A stretch of DNA of 45,615 nt from a virus: positions 1 through 45,615 of IMG/VR virus record IMGVR_UViG_3300022200_000088; one strand, written 5' to 3'. The notes beneath the pieces are model-generated. The model was given only the letters and a program-made list of their open reading frames with translations. It was not told the origin of the DNA and did not search any database. The position numbers and the translations under genes were made by a program. Shown piece after piece: positions 6,638 through 16,386 of the stretch (position 1 is the first letter of the stretch; every line of letters starts with the position of its first letter).

Positions 6638-8408
6638 TTTTCTAGAAGTCCTTAAGGATAGTAACTTCGATGAGATGCCAGTAGATGCAAAAACCTTTGT
6701 TGAAGGTGAGCACTATCTTGCACAGCCACCACTATCTGATATTCAGTATGACATTGTAGAGGCTATGAGCCAGGTCTACAAGCTTGAAGATGTTATTGAC
6801 ATCATGGGCGAGGAGGACGGTAGGCGTTACTATAAGAAGTATACTAAGAATGAAGTAATCCTTCAACTTGGTAAGGGTAGCGGTAAGGACTTTGTCTCTA
6901 CCGTTGCCTGTGCATATATTGTATATAAACTACTTTGCCTAAAAGACCCAGCACGATATTTCGGTAAGCCATCTGGCGATGCTATTGATATCATTAACGT
7001 TGCTATTAACGCACAGCAGGCTAAGAACGTTTTCTTTAAAGGTTTTAAAACTAAGATTGAGAGATCACCCTGGTTTGCTGGAAGGTTCTATGCCAAGGCA
7101 GACAGCATTGAGTTTGATCACTCTCTAACTGTTTACTCTGGTCACTCTGAGCGAGAGTCCCATGAGGGTCTTAACCTTATCCTGGCTGTACTAGATGAGA
7201 TCTCTGGTTTTGCTCAGGAGGTTGGAACTGGAAATGATCAGGGTAAGACTGCTGATAATATCTACAAGGCCTTCCGTGCTTCTGTAGATTCTCGTTTCCC
7301 AGATCTTGGCAAGGTAGCGTTGCTATCATTTCCTCGTTATCCAGGTGACTTTATCTCACAGAGATACGATGCAGTAGTAGCAGAGAAAGAAGTCGTTACC
7401 AAGCATCACAGATTTATCATGAACGATGAATTACCAGAAGATCAAGAGGGAAACTTCTTCGACATCTCATGGGATGAAGACACTATCTTGTCTTATAAGC
7501 TTCCAGGAATGTTTGCCATTAAGCGTCCAACATGGGTAGTTAATCCTACTCGTAAAATTGATGACTTCAAGTTGGCATTCTATACAGACATTGGAGATGC
7601 TATGCAACGCTTTGCATGTATCCCAACCTATAGCTCAGATGCGTTCTTTAAGCAGGTAGAGAAGGTTCGTGCCTGTATGACTATTAGAAATCCTATTGAT
7701 GGATATAAAAGAATTGATGAAACCTTTACTCCAGATCCAGACAAGACTTATTTTGTTCATGCTGACCTTGCACAAAAGCATGACAAGTGTGCTGTTGCAA
7801 TTGCTCACGTAGAAAAGTGGGTAAGTGTTCAGGTAGTTAAGGATTATGCACAGGTAATGCCAGTAGTAGTTGTAGATGCAGTTGTTTATTGGGAGCCAAA
7901 GGTTGAGGGACCAGTGAACCTTTCAGAGGTCAAACAATGGATTCAAGGGCTACGTAGGCAAGGCTTTAACCTTGGCATGGTCTCCTTTGACCGCTGGCAG
8001 TCCTTTGATATCCAGAATGAGCTAAAGCAGGTAGGCATCAGAACTGAAACTGTGTCTGTAGCTAAGAAGCACTATGAGGATATGGCCATGTTAGTCTACG
8101 AAGAAAGACTTGTAATGCCATCAATAGAGTTATTGTTCGAAGAGCTAACAGAGCTAAAGATCATGAAGAATAACCGTGTTGACCACCCTCGTAAATCATC
8201 TAAGGACCTTGCAGATGCTGTCTGTGGAGCTATCTTCGGAGCAATTTCACATACACGAAAAGACGAGAACCTTGAAGTAGAGATTCATAGTTTTAAGGAT
8301 AGACCAAAATCAGGACTTGACAATAGACCTGCTGGAGTGATAGACTATAAACCTAAGCCAATGACCGACGAAGTTCGGGATTACTTATCAAGATTTGATT
8401 TAATCTAA
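6618..8408 (+). CDS. Terminase large subunit
   Basis: A 596-residue packaging motor. ATPase: Walker A GKGSGKD at residues 85-91, Walker B LILAVLDE at 187-194. Nuclease half: HADLAQKHDKCAVAI, the strand MVSFDRWQS, and the last acidic site KDLADAVCGAIFG, matching the three-Asp RNase-H-like centre. It would translocate DNA into proheads and cut concatemers. A TTG start at 6618 is about 11 bases after AGAGAGG; the first ATG is at 6627. It is the last gene of the long 5' run. Confidence 0.93.
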   Translation: MSTMFNDFLEVLKDSNFDEMPVDAKTFVEGEHYLAQPPLSDIQYDIVEAMSQVYKLEDVIDIMGEEDGRRYYKKYTKNEVILQLGKGSGKDFVSTVACAYIVYKLLCLKDPARYFGKPSGDAIDIINVAINAQQAKNVFFKGFKTKIERSPWFAGRFYAKADSIEFDHSLTVYSGHSERESHEGLNLILAVLDEISGFAQEVGTGNDQGKTADNIYKAFRASVDSRFPDLGKVALLSFPRYPGDFISQRYDAVVAEKEVVTKHHRFIMNDELPEDQEGNFFDISWDEDTILSYKLPGMFAIKRPTWVVNPTRKIDDFKLAFYTDIGDAMQRFACIPTYSSDAFFKQVEKVRACMTIRNPIDGYKRIDETFTPDPDKTYFVHADLAQKHDKCAVAIAHVEKWVSVQVVKDYAQVMPVVVVDAVVYWEPKVEGPVNLSEVKQWIQGLRRQGFNLGMVSFDRWQSFDIQNELKQVGIRTETVSVAKKHYEDMAMLVYEERLVMPSIELLFEELTELKIMKNNRVDHPRKSSKDLADAVCGAIFGAISHTRKDENLEVEIHSFKDRPKSGLDNRPAGVIDYKPKPMTDEVRDYLSRFDLI

Positions 8409-8438
8409 TCAAACACCAAATAATAAAAGGAGATATAC

Positions 8439-9362
8439 ATGACTTCATTTAAGAAGCCACTAATCGCTATTGCCTCTGCAGTAGTACTTGCAACAACCAC
8501 TTTCATTGCACTACCTGCTAACGCAGCAGTCACAACCACGCTAACTATTGCTACAACTGCCGCTACAGGCGGTACCACAGAAGCAACAGCTATTGCACTA
8601 CCAGTTCCTGCAGATAACTCTGTAGATGCTGCAGATGCTCTAGACTTTGCTTTGGCTGGTATTACTGCTGGAGAAACAGTAACCGTAGTTGCCACGGATG
8701 CAACTTTGATCAAGGCTGGTACAACTGGAACTGTCACTGCAACCACTGGAGAATCTGCTCTAAGCATTCCTACTGGGACTGGCAATACTGCAGCATTCAA
8801 GGTATACACAAAGACTACCAAGACTGGTAAGGTTGTTGTAACCGTTGGAACTGCTATCCCAGTTACCTATTATGTAAAGGGTACTGCTGGTGCACTAAAT
8901 ACTATTACCGTATCTGCTCCAACTGCTGCTCTTGGAACTACTGCCAAGGTAACTGTCTCAGGAGCTGACGTATTCGGTAACGTAGTAAATGCTGCCGCAA
9001 TTGCCCTACAGGTAATCAGCTCAAAAGCAACCACTCCTTATACTTTGACTACTGGAGTCACTGGAACTGCTACCCAGGATATTGCATCCTTGTCAGTAGA
9101 CACCTATGATCTAGTCGCAACTGCTACAGTAGCAACTGCTGTAACTGGTCTAACTACTCCAGTTGGCTTTGTGAAGGGACAGTTTAAGGTTGTAGACCTA
9201 GCTGCTCTAGTAACAACCAAAGATGCAGAACTTGCAGTTGCAAATGCAAAGGTCTCTGTAGCAGAGGCAAAGTATGCTGCTCTAGTGAAGCGATTTAACG
9301 CTCTTGCTAAGCAGTACAACAAGAAGGTATCAAAGAAGTCACAGGTAAAGCTAGTTAATTAA
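8439..9362 (+). CDS. Secreted Thr/Ala-rich surface protein with signal peptide
   Basis: Residues 1-29 form a classic Sec signal peptide: basic start (MTSFKKP), hydrophobic core, and PANA cleavage site. The mature part is Thr/Ala/Val-rich and beta-like, with an Ig-like repeat region (TITVSAPTAALGTTAKVTVSGADVFGN), then a C-terminal Ala-rich coiled region and a basic tail. An unusually strong ribosome site (AAAGGAG, 8427-8433) and a private terminator point to high expression. It resembles cell-surface proteins of actinobacteria more than virion proteins. A role at the host envelope (masking, exclusion) or as a decoration is inference. Confidence 0.75.
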   Translation: MTSFKKPLIAIASAVVLATTTFIALPANAAVTTTLTIATTAATGGTTEATAIALPVPADNSVDAADALDFALAGITAGETVTVVATDATLIKAGTTGTVTATTGESALSIPTGTGNTAAFKVYTKTTKTGKVVVTVGTAIPVTYYVKGTAGALNTITVSAPTAALGTTAKVTVSGADVFGNVVNAAAIALQVISSKATTPYTLTTGVTGTATQDIASLSVDTYDLVATATVATAVTGLTTPVGFVKGQFKVVDLAALVTTKDAELAVANAKVSVAEAKYAALVKRFNALAKQYNKKVSKKSQVKLVN

Positions 9363-9381
9363 TTAGCTCATGTGAATGAGG

Positions 9382-9410
9382 AGGAGGGGGCAAAAATCCC
9401 CTCCTTTTTT
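9382..9410 (+). terminator. Rho-independent terminator
   Basis: AGGAGGGG (9382-9389) pairs perfectly with CCCCTCCT (9398-9405) around an eight-base loop, followed by a T tract ending at 9410. It closes the secreted-protein gene and separates it from nrdI. Confidence 0.92.
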
Positions 9411-9443
9411 CATCCAAAGTTTTATAAAAAGGGGTTAGAATAG

Positions 9444-9845
9444 ATGTCCATAGATATTTTATATTTCTCAAACTATTCTGGTAATACCAAGAGATTTGTT
9501 GAGAAATTAGACAACATAGCAATAAGGATCCCAATTAAGTGGGACAAAGAACAGCCTCTAGTTGTGTCTAGAGAATATGTATTATTTATACCTACCTACG
9601 GTGGAGGCTCAATTAAATTGGCCATTCCCAGGCAGGTAAAGGAATTTCTGAATATTCCTGAAAACAGAGAAAGACTTCGTGGTGTCGTTGGATTCGGCAA
9701 CACAAATTTTGGAGAACACTTCTGCATTGCTGCAGACTTAATTTCTAAAAAGACTGGGGTACCAGTAATTGCCAGAGTGGAAATCTTTGGTACAGACGAT
9801 GATGTAATTAAAGTAAAAGAAAGGCTAGGCCAGCTATATGGATAA
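9444..9845 (+). CDS. nrdI: NrdI flavodoxin-like protein
   Basis: A 133-residue flavodoxin fold with the NrdI signatures [12 protein letters not shown] near the N-terminus, PTYGGGS in the middle, and [12 protein letters not shown]. NrdI supplies the oxidant that assembles the Mn tyrosyl-radical cofactor of NrdF. It precedes nrdE and overlaps it by eight bases, the standard class Ib order. AAAAGGGG lies about 10 bases before the ATG. Confidence 0.95.
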   Translation: MSIDILYFSNYSGNTKRFVEKLDNIAIRIPIKWDKEQPLVVSREYVLFIPTYGGGSIKLAIPRQVKEFLNIPENRERLRGVVGFGNTNFGEHFCIAADLISKKTGVPVIARVEIFGTDDDVIKVKERLGQLYG

Positions 9846-11952
9846 CTACAGTTATCACGAACTAAACGCAATGCTCAATCTCTATGGGGCAGACGGCAAG
9901 ATCCAGTTTGATAAAGACAGAGAGGCAGCCAGAGCCTATTTCCTAGACCACGTAAATCTAAATACCGTGTTCTTTCACAGCCTTGAAGAAAAGTTACACT
10001 ACCTAATAGAAAAAGAATATTACGATCCAACAATCCTAAATCAATACTCCGATGAGTTTATTAAGGATCTATTTAAACAAACATATTCTTATAAGTTTAG
10101 ATTCCCGACATTCGTTGGAGCCTACAAGTTCTATACTTCATATGCTCTAAAGACATTCGATGGTGAAAGATATCTAGAGCGTTTTGAAGACCGAGTAACA
10201 ATGAATGCGTTGATGCTTGCTAAGGGTAATGAGCAATTGGCAAAAGATTTAGTTGATGAGATTATCACTGGTCGCTTCCAGCCTGCCACACCTACCTTCC
10301 TGAATGCTGGCAAGGCTCAGCGTGGAGAGTTTGTATCTTGTTTCTTGCTACGTATTGAAGATAACATGGAGTCAATCTCACGTGCAGTAAACTCTTCATT
10401 GCAGCTTTCAAAGCGTGGCGGTGGTGTTGCATTAAACATGACTAACATTCGTGAGATGGGTGCTCCAATCAAGAAGATTGAAAACCAGTCATCAGGAATC
10501 ATTCCAGTAATGAAGTTGCTAGAAGATGCTTTCTCATATGCCAATCAGCTAGGATCTCGCCAGGGAGCTGGAGCAGTTTATCTAAGTGCTCACCACCCAG
10601 ACATCATGAAGTTCATGGATACTAAGCGTGAGAATGCAGATGAGAAGATTAGAATTAAGACTCTTAGTCTTGGAATTGTTATTCCTGACATCACTCTTGA
10701 GCTAGCTAAGAATAATGAAGACATGTACTTGTTCTCACCTTATGATATTGAACGTGTCTACGGCATTCCTATGTCAGATATCTCCATCACTGAGAAATAT
10801 CAGGAGATGGTTGATGATGCAAGAATTAAGAAGTCTAAGATTAAGGCTAGAGAATTCTTCCAGGCAATTGCTGAACTTCAGTTTGAGTCAGGGTATCCAT
10901 ACATTGTATATGAAGACACCGTGAATAACGTTAATCCTATTGATGGACGTATTAATATGTCTAACCTATGCTCAGAGATCTTGCAGGTAAACACTCCTAC
11001 AACATACAATGCCGATCTATCATACGATCAAATTGGTAAAGATATCTCATGTAACCTAGGATCATTAAACATTGCTAAGGCTATGGAGTCACCAGACTTT
11101 GGCAAGACTATTGAAGTAGCTGTTCGTGCACTGACATCTGTTGCAGACATGTCTTATATTGAATCTGTAATGTCAATTGCCGAGGGTAACAAGATGGCAA
11201 GAGCTATTGGTCTAGGTCAAATGAACCTACATGGTTACTTTGGTAAGGAGCACATGCACTATGGAGACGAAGAGTCTATTGACTTTACGAATATGTATTT
11301 CTATACAGTATTGTTCCATGCTCTAAAAGCTTCTAATAAGATGTCTAAAGAGACTGGATCTCCATTTGATGGTTTTGAGCGTTCGAAGTATGCCTCTGGT
11401 GAGTTCTTTGAGAAGTATATCTATCAAGACTGGAAGCCAAAGACTGAGAAGGTAGCTAAGATATTTAGTGATGCAAATATTGAGATTCCAAACGATGCTG
11501 ACTGGGCACGTCTTGCAGGTGATGTAAAAGACTTTGGTCTATATAACCAGAACCTACAGGCTGTACCACCAACAGGATCAATTAGTTATATCAATAACTC
11601 AACATCATCTATCCACCCTATTGCATCTAAGATTGAAATTCGTAAAGAGGGAAAGCTTGGTCGTGTTTACTACCCAGCTCCTTACCTAACTAATGAAAAT
11701 CTAGAGTACTTCCAAGACGCTTATGAGGTAGGACCAGAGAAGATTATTGATGTCTATGCAGCTGCTACCCAGCACGTTGACCAGGGCTTGTCACTGACCT
11801 TGTTCTTCAAGGATACTGCGACAACTCGTGATATCAACAAGGCCCAGATTTACGCATGGCGTAAGGGTATCAAAACTATTTACTATATTCGCATTCGCCA
11901 GATGGCCCTAGAAGGTACAGATGTCGAAGAGTGCGTATCATGCATGCTATAA
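9838..11952 (+). CDS. nrdE: Class Ib ribonucleotide reductase alpha subunit
   Basis: At 704 residues it has the full length of NrdE. It shows the N-terminal [18 protein letters not shown] segment, [21 protein letters not shown] (first active-site Cys), NLCSEIL (thiyl-radical Cys with neighbouring Glu), and a C-terminal C-V-S-C pair that shuttles electrons from NrdH. It lacks the long ATP-cone of class Ia enzymes. It converts ribonucleotides to deoxyribonucleotides. The start overlaps nrdI. Confidence 0.97.
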   Translation: MDNYSYHELNAMLNLYGADGKIQFDKDREAARAYFLDHVNLNTVFFHSLEEKLHYLIEKEYYDPTILNQYSDEFIKDLFKQTYSYKFRFPTFVGAYKFYTSYALKTFDGERYLERFEDRVTMNALMLAKGNEQLAKDLVDEIITGRFQPATPTFLNAGKAQRGEFVSCFLLRIEDNMESISRAVNSSLQLSKRGGGVALNMTNIREMGAPIKKIENQSSGIIPVMKLLEDAFSYANQLGSRQGAGAVYLSAHHPDIMKFMDTKRENADEKIRIKTLSLGIVIPDITLELAKNNEDMYLFSPYDIERVYGIPMSDISITEKYQEMVDDARIKKSKIKAREFFQAIAELQFESGYPYIVYEDTVNNVNPIDGRINMSNLCSEILQVNTPTTYNADLSYDQIGKDISCNLGSLNIAKAMESPDFGKTIEVAVRALTSVADMSYIESVMSIAEGNKMARAIGLGQMNLHGYFGKEHMHYGDEESIDFTNMYFYTVLFHALKASNKMSKETGSPFDGFERSKYASGEFFEKYIYQDWKPKTEKVAKIFSDANIEIPNDADWARLAGDVKDFGLYNQNLQAVPPTGSISYINNSTSSIHPIASKIEIRKEGKLGRVYYPAPYLTNENLEYFQDAYEVGPEKIIDVYAAATQHVDQGLSLTLFFKDTATTRDINKAQIYAWRKGIKTIYYIRIRQMALEGTDVEECVSCML

Positions 11953-12915
<963 letters not shown>

Positions 12916-12928
12916 TCTAGTTTTAAAG

Positions 12929-12955
12929 AGGGGCTGGGGAAACCTGGCCCCTTTT
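12929..12955 (+). terminator. Rho-independent terminator after nrdF
   Basis: AGGGGC (12929-12934) pairs with GCCCCT (12947-12952), and an inner GG/CC pair narrows the loop. A run of four T follows. Confidence 0.85.
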
Positions 12956-12969
12956 GCTATTTAATAGAA

Positions 12970-12978
12970 TGATATAAT
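12970..12978 (+). promoter_or_regulatory. Extended -10 promoter
   Basis: TGATATAAT: a perfect -10 with the TGn extension. It follows the nrdF terminator and would give a leader of about 45 bases for the secreted Pro/Glu-repeat gene if that gene starts at 13029. Confidence 0.7.
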
Positions 12979-13064
12979 AGTCTAGTTAAGCATTTATAAT
13001 CCCAAGCTGCTTAATAGAAAGACCCAAAATTAAAAGAATATCCCGATTCTTCTTAGTATTATTA

Positions 13065-14771
13065 ATGGCACTATTGCCATTACTTATTGCTGTTCCAGCT
13101 ATGGCAGACGAGGCTATAGAGCCAGTTGTTGTAGTTGTCACTACTGACGGTGGAGACGATATGTCCTACCAGGTTCCTCTCACAACCACAGTAACATTTG
13201 ATGGAGTACAGTATAGCTCTGTTTATGCAACGACTAACTCTGTAATTACTTTTGGAAATCCAGATGGAACTTATTGGGATTTCCCACAAACGCCATCTAT
13301 TAGCCTTTACAGTATGGACTGGGTAGTATACCCGAACTGGCATAGTGATGAGCATCTAATTATCTCAGCATCTGATGGTGGATTTCAAATAGACATATCT
13401 GCTAGACCAATTTGGCTACAGAATGCTACGGAGCCTACGAACATAAACATTGTTGCCGCTATCAATACAGACGGCACGGTATCAATATCGTATTCTTTGA
13501 CTGGTCCAACCTATGATGGCCACACACGTACAGGAGTTCGTCTTACCAGTGGTCAAGTTGTGACTCTTGAAGAGTATGGCGTTGTTAAGGTAGAAGAAGT
13601 TCCAGTCCTAACTCCAGAGCCAGTTATTCCTACCCCAGAGCCTACCCTAGAACCTACTCCAGAACCCACAGTAGAGCCCACACCAGAGCCTACAGTAGAA
13701 CCTACAGTAGAACCAAGCCCAACGCCTATTCCAACCATAGAGCCAACTTCAGAGCCAACGGTAGAACCAGTTCCAAGACCAACTGTTCCAGATGGAGCAA
13801 CTATAATTTCTGAGGGCACAAGTATAGAGGTTATTGCACCAGTAGGGCAGAGAATCTTAAGTATCACAGCTTGGTATGGTGATCCAGATAATGCCACTCG
13901 TGGTCTAGATGTCTCCTCAACATTAACTCAATTAGCTTCTGGACAAACGTCAGTAACTATAGAGTCTTCAAATATGTATGGAGATCCAGCTGGAGGAACC
14001 GTAAAGGTTCTTATTTTTGTTGTTAGTTATGAGGCTGCTCCTATTCCAGAGCCTACTCCAACAGTAGAGCCTACTCCTACACCAATGCCAACTCCTGAGT
14101 CAGAGCCAACAGTAGAACCCATTCTAGAACCTACTCCAGAGCCTAGTCCAGAACCGATTATTCCCGAAGAAGTTATTCCAGAAGAAGTTCCTCCAGTTGT
14201 AGATCCTCCTGCGATTGAGCCACAACCTCAGCCACAGCCAATTCCATTCCCAGTTGAAGAGCCAGAAACAGAAGATCCATTAGTTCAAATAGAAGATCCA
14301 GAGCCAGAAGCAATAACAAGTCTTGCGGAATCTATTGAGGAAGCTAACTTTGCAGTAGAAGAGCTAATAGCCATAGATCCAGAAGAGCTAACTGAAGAGC
14401 AAGCTATAGTACTTCTAGCCGCCGCAGAGCTAGTTCTTGAGACAGCTATTGACGGTTCCCCAGAATATGAGGCAGCTCTAGATGCCCTAGCAATTGTTGC
14501 TCAAGCAGATGACCTAGCCCTTCCAGAGGCCCTCAGCGGCATTCCAGGAGCTGCTGCAGTGTTAGATACACTTAACGCCCTTGGTAACATGGGTGCAGAC
14601 ATGTCCCCTGCAACTCGTGAAGAAGCAGAAAAAATTATCGTTGCTGGAGTTGTAGCAGTAAACGTAGCACTTGGAGCCATCGCAGTACCAGCAGCACCAT
14701 CAGCACCATCTGGCGGTAGCTCAGGGGGAGCAGCAGCTTCGGGATCTGGCTCAGCTAGAAGAAAGGAATAA
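13065..14771 (+). CDS. Secreted Pro/Glu-repeat surface protein
   Basis: From ATG 13065 the product has 568 residues, but the frame is open back to 12990 and the upstream codons (IKRISRFFLVLLMALLPLL) supply the basic n-region of a signal peptide ending VPAMA-D. Initiation at ATT 13029, seven bases after GAAAG, is therefore likely. Mature layout: a beta domain (YQVPLTTTVTFDG to TLEEYG), a TPEPT/VEP repeat linker, a second beta domain (DGATIISEG to VVSYEAA), a second Pro/Glu linker, a helical Ala/Glu-rich part, and a Gly/Ser tail. No enzyme motif is seen. It could be an adhesin-like or host-envelope protein. Confidence 0.75.
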   Translation: MALLPLLIAVPAMADEAIEPVVVVVTTDGGDDMSYQVPLTTTVTFDGVQYSSVYATTNSVITFGNPDGTYWDFPQTPSISLYSMDWVVYPNWHSDEHLIISASDGGFQIDISARPIWLQNATEPTNINIVAAINTDGTVSISYSLTGPTYDGHTRTGVRLTSGQVVTLEEYGVVKVEEVPVLTPEPVIPTPEPTLEPTPEPTVEPTPEPTVEPTVEPSPTPIPTIEPTSEPTVEPVPRPTVPDGATIISEGTSIEVIAPVGQRILSITAWYGDPDNATRGLDVSSTLTQLASGQTSVTIESSNMYGDPAGGTVKVLIFVVSYEAAPIPEPTPTVEPTPTPMPTPESEPTVEPILEPTPEPSPEPIIPEEVIPEEVPPVVDPPAIEPQPQPQPIPFPVEEPETEDPLVQIEDPEPEAITSLAESIEEANFAVEELIAIDPEELTEEQAIVLLAAAELVLETAIDGSPEYEAALDALAIVAQADDLALPEALSGIPGAAAVLDTLNALGNMGADMSPATREEAEKIIVAGVVAVNVALGAIAVPAAPSAPSGGSSGGAAASGSGSARRKE

Positions 14772-14773
14772 CA

Positions 14774-14950
14774 ATGAAAGAAAAGATTAGAAGATTCTTC
14801 AGTGATATCCTAGGTCAAATATGGACACTTCTTGGAATGTTCGTTGCCTATGGAGTTCTTGAGGGAGAGTTTAAGACAATTGTCGGGTATGCCATCATAG
14901 CAACACTAGTTGTTTGGGGAATTACCTACGGTATCAGAAATAAAGACTAA
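14774..14950 (+). CDS. Small membrane protein, holin candidate (58 aa)
   Basis: A basic N-terminus (MKEKIRRFF) is followed by two hydrophobic segments (IWTLLGMFVAYGVL and GYAIIATLVVWGITYGI) and a charged end (RNKD). Size, charge pattern and topology fit a class II holin, but small phage membrane proteins are common. AAAGGA stands seven bases before the ATG. It lies two bases after the secreted-protein stop and before a second membrane protein. Confidence 0.6.
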   Translation: MKEKIRRFFSDILGQIWTLLGMFVAYGVLEGEFKTIVGYAIIATLVVWGITYGIRNKD

Positions 14951-14971
14951 TAGGATAGAAAGGAATCTATT

Positions 14972-15241
14972 ATGGAAGAAGAATCAGTAGCAGGTGGGTT
15001 CACAACCCTAAAGGGCATTGCCTGGAGAATTCTAGCAGTGTTTGCAGCATCTGGACTATCAGTTCTAGGTGCAGGAGCAGTAGTTGGCGTTGACCTATGG
15101 TCAGCAGTATTGATGGCAGGAATCTTAGGAGTAGCAACAGTAGTTGAGAAGCTAGCTAGAGCATTCCTAGAAGATGGCAAACTAACCATGGATGAGATCA
15201 ATGCTGCATTTGCCAAGGTAGATAAGAACTCTGAGCACTAA
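14972..15241 (+). CDS. Membrane protein, holin-like (89 aa)
   Basis: Two hydrophobic stretches (WRILAVFAASGLSVLGAGAVV and WSAVLMAGILGVATVV) are followed by a charged amphipathic C-terminus (EKLARAFLEDGKLTMDEINAAF). Proteins of this type recur in actinophages and are often listed as holin candidates. AGAAAGGA precedes the ATG. It is last in the unit before a strong terminator. Pairing with the preceding 58-residue protein could form a holin and antiholin pair, which is inference. Confidence 0.65.
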   Translation: MEEESVAGGFTTLKGIAWRILAVFAASGLSVLGAGAVVGVDLWSAVLMAGILGVATVVEKLARAFLEDGKLTMDEINAAFAKVDKNSEH

Positions 15242-15261
15242 GCCTCACATAAAGATTAAAG

Positions 15262-15305
15262 TCTCCTCTATAGAATGTAAATATTCTAGGAGGAGATTTT
15301 ATTTT
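15262..15305 (+). terminator. Rho-independent terminator
   Basis: TCTCCTC pairs with GAGGAGA, and the stem continues inward as TAGAAT/ATTCTA, giving a long hairpin followed by TTTTATTTT. Confidence 0.88.
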
Positions 15306-15309
15306 GTTC

Positions 15310-15338
15310 TTGACATTAATATCCTAATTGTGTATACT
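15310..15338 (+). promoter_or_regulatory. Leaderless-type promoter for 15345
   Basis: TTGACA, 17-base spacer, TATACT ending at 15338, six bases, ATG at 15345. The predicted transcription start coincides with the start codon. Confidence 0.85.
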
Positions 15339-15344
15339 ATAATA

Positions 15345-15614
15345 ATGAAAACAAAAAGTATTAAAAAGATCTTGCCGAAAGAGTTTTCGTTAAAGAAAAC
15401 TGGTATTTCTATTGTTGAAAAACAAATAGACTCAATCCCATATCTTTCAGCAGTCAATATTGAGCAGGAAATAAAGGCTGACTTCTTATCTTGGTATGTA
15501 ATGTTCGCTGTTTCAAATAAGGTTAATTTTGAGTGGACCATTAATGGCATCTCAATTTATATTGGTTCAGATGAGTTTCGGGTAGCTATGAACAAAGCAT
15601 ATGGAATTATTTAA
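15345..15614 (+). CDS. Hypothetical protein (89 aa), leaderless
   Basis: Not recognised. A Lys-rich N-terminus (MKTKSIKKILPKEFSLKK) leads to a mixed alpha/beta body with WYVMFAVSNKVNFEW and IYIGSDEFRVAM. The start is fixed at 15345 by the promoter geometry; an in-frame upstream ATG at 15330 lies inside the promoter and would not be transcribed. No Shine-Dalgarno is present. It is probably monocistronic. Confidence 0.7.
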   Translation: MKTKSIKKILPKEFSLKKTGISIVEKQIDSIPYLSAVNIEQEIKADFLSWYVMFAVSNKVNFEWTINGISIYIGSDEFRVAMNKAYGII

Positions 15615-15621
15615 AAAACAC

Positions 15622-15650
15622 TTGACAACTACTAGACTTGAGAGTATACT
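15622..15650 (+). promoter_or_regulatory. Leaderless-type promoter for 15657
   Basis: TTGACA (15622-15627), 17-base spacer, TATACT (15645-15650), six bases, ATG at 15657. Confidence 0.87.
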
Positions 15651-15656
15651 ATATAC

Positions 15657-15857
15657 ATGAGCGAAAATGAAAAAGATATTATCATCCTAGACAAACAAGA
15701 AGTTTGGGAATGGCTTCAGATTGGTATTGACAAGGGTTGGGTATCAGATCCATTCTGTTATACCCATGATGGAGATCCGTACATGAGCGAAGAAGAAGAG
15801 AAGCAATGGGAAGAAGGCGGAGACCCGTGTTCCCCAGTTCTAAAGATTCTGGTATAA
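15657..15857 (+). CDS. Conserved actinophage-type hypothetical protein (66 aa)
   Basis: An acidic protein with EVWEWLQIGIDKGWVSDPFC, then THDGDPY, a Glu-rich stretch (SEEEEKQWEEGGDPC) and PVLKIL. I recognise this pattern from other actinobacteriophage small proteins of unknown role. It is transcribed from its own leaderless promoter and has no ribosome site. It ends shortly before the tRNA promoter. Confidence 0.72.
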   Translation: MSENEKDIIILDKQEVWEWLQIGIDKGWVSDPFCYTHDGDPYMSEEEEKQWEEGGDPCSPVLKILV

Positions 15858-15858
15858 T
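15850..15858 (+). promoter_or_regulatory. Extended -10 promoter for the tRNA cluster
   Basis: TGGTATAAT lies at the very end of the preceding gene, 13 bases before the first tRNA. Confidence 0.6.
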
Positions 15859-15871
15859 TTAATAGCTGTAT

Positions 15872-15944
15872 TCCCTGATAGCTCAATTGGCAGAGCAAGA
15901 TGCTGTTAACATCGAGGTTCCTGGTTCGAGTCCAGGTTGGGGAG
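15872..15944 (+). tRNA. tRNA-Asn (GTT)
   Basis: Acceptor TCCCTGA pairs with TTGGGGA (with G-U pairs), the D arm is AGCTC...GAGC, the anticodon loop is CTGTTAA, and the T arm is CCTGG-TTCGAGT-CCAGG. Discriminator G. CCA is not encoded (CTA follows). Confidence 0.9.
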
Positions 15945-15996
15945 CTAATGGTTGTCTAACACCACCTACACATGAGAGAGTAGTAAAGTTAGACAT

Positions 15997-16067
15997 GCAG
16001 ACGTTGCATAATGGTAGTGCCTCATCCTTCCAAGTTGAAGGTGCCAGTTCGATTCTGGTCGTCTGCT
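15997..16067 (+). tRNA. tRNA-Gly (TCC)
   Basis: Acceptor GCAGACG pairs perfectly with CGTCTGC. Anticodon loop CTTCCAA, T arm CCAG-TTCGATT-CTGG, discriminator T, 71 bases. One T-T mismatch sits in the anticodon stem. Confidence 0.9.
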
Positions 16068-16243
16068 CTATAGGCTAATCACCTATACGTGTACAAGTGC
16101 ACGTAAAACTGGCAACGCTTGTTGCTGTCCAGGCAGTAGTTAATCTGGCGTGTATGTAATCTCACGATATAGGTTCGGAGTTAGTCCACTCGTCTTAGGA
16201 GAAGGCTCAGGGATGTAGATCTGATTAGTCGTACATCCCACTT
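16068..16243 (+). other. Hairpin-rich spacer between tRNA-Gly and tRNA-Asp
   Basis: No tRNA fold or convincing ORF is seen. Clear inverted repeats are TATAGG/CCTATA (16069-16087), ACGTG/CACGT (16087-16104), CTGGCAAC-like/GTTG...CCAG near 16109-16132, and GGGATGTA/TACATCCC (16210-16239). They may be processing structures of the tRNA precursor or an unassigned RNA. Confidence 0.45.
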
Positions 16244-16317
16244 GTTTCTGTAGCTCAGTTGGTTAGAGCACTGCCCTGTCAAGGCAGGGGTCGTGGGTTC
16301 AAGTCCCATCAGAGACG
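16244..16317 (+). tRNA. tRNA-Asp (GTC)
   Basis: Acceptor GTTTCTG pairs with CAGAGAC, D arm GCTC/GAGC, anticodon stem CTGCC/GGCAG with loop CTGTCAA, T arm GTGGG-TTCAAGT-CCCAT, discriminator G. Confidence 0.95.
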
Positions 16318-16386
16318 CTGTGAGTGATTGGTCCCTCGTCACTCTGGTAACTGCGGATAATGTTTCGTCATTATTGCAAGGGACAT

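Noticed and set aside
8405-8821. Minus-strand Val/Ala-rich ORF opposite the secreted protein
   Set aside because: Low-complexity shadow caused by Ala/Thr codons on the other strand.
13553-13897. Minus-strand ORF of Val-Gly-Ser repeats
   Set aside because: Antisense of the Pro/Glu repeats of the secreted protein; no ribosome site or promoter.
16068-16243. Additional degenerate tRNA in the long spacer
   Set aside because: A T-arm-like GGTTCGGAGT is present near 16173 but no matching acceptor or anticodon arm could be drawn.
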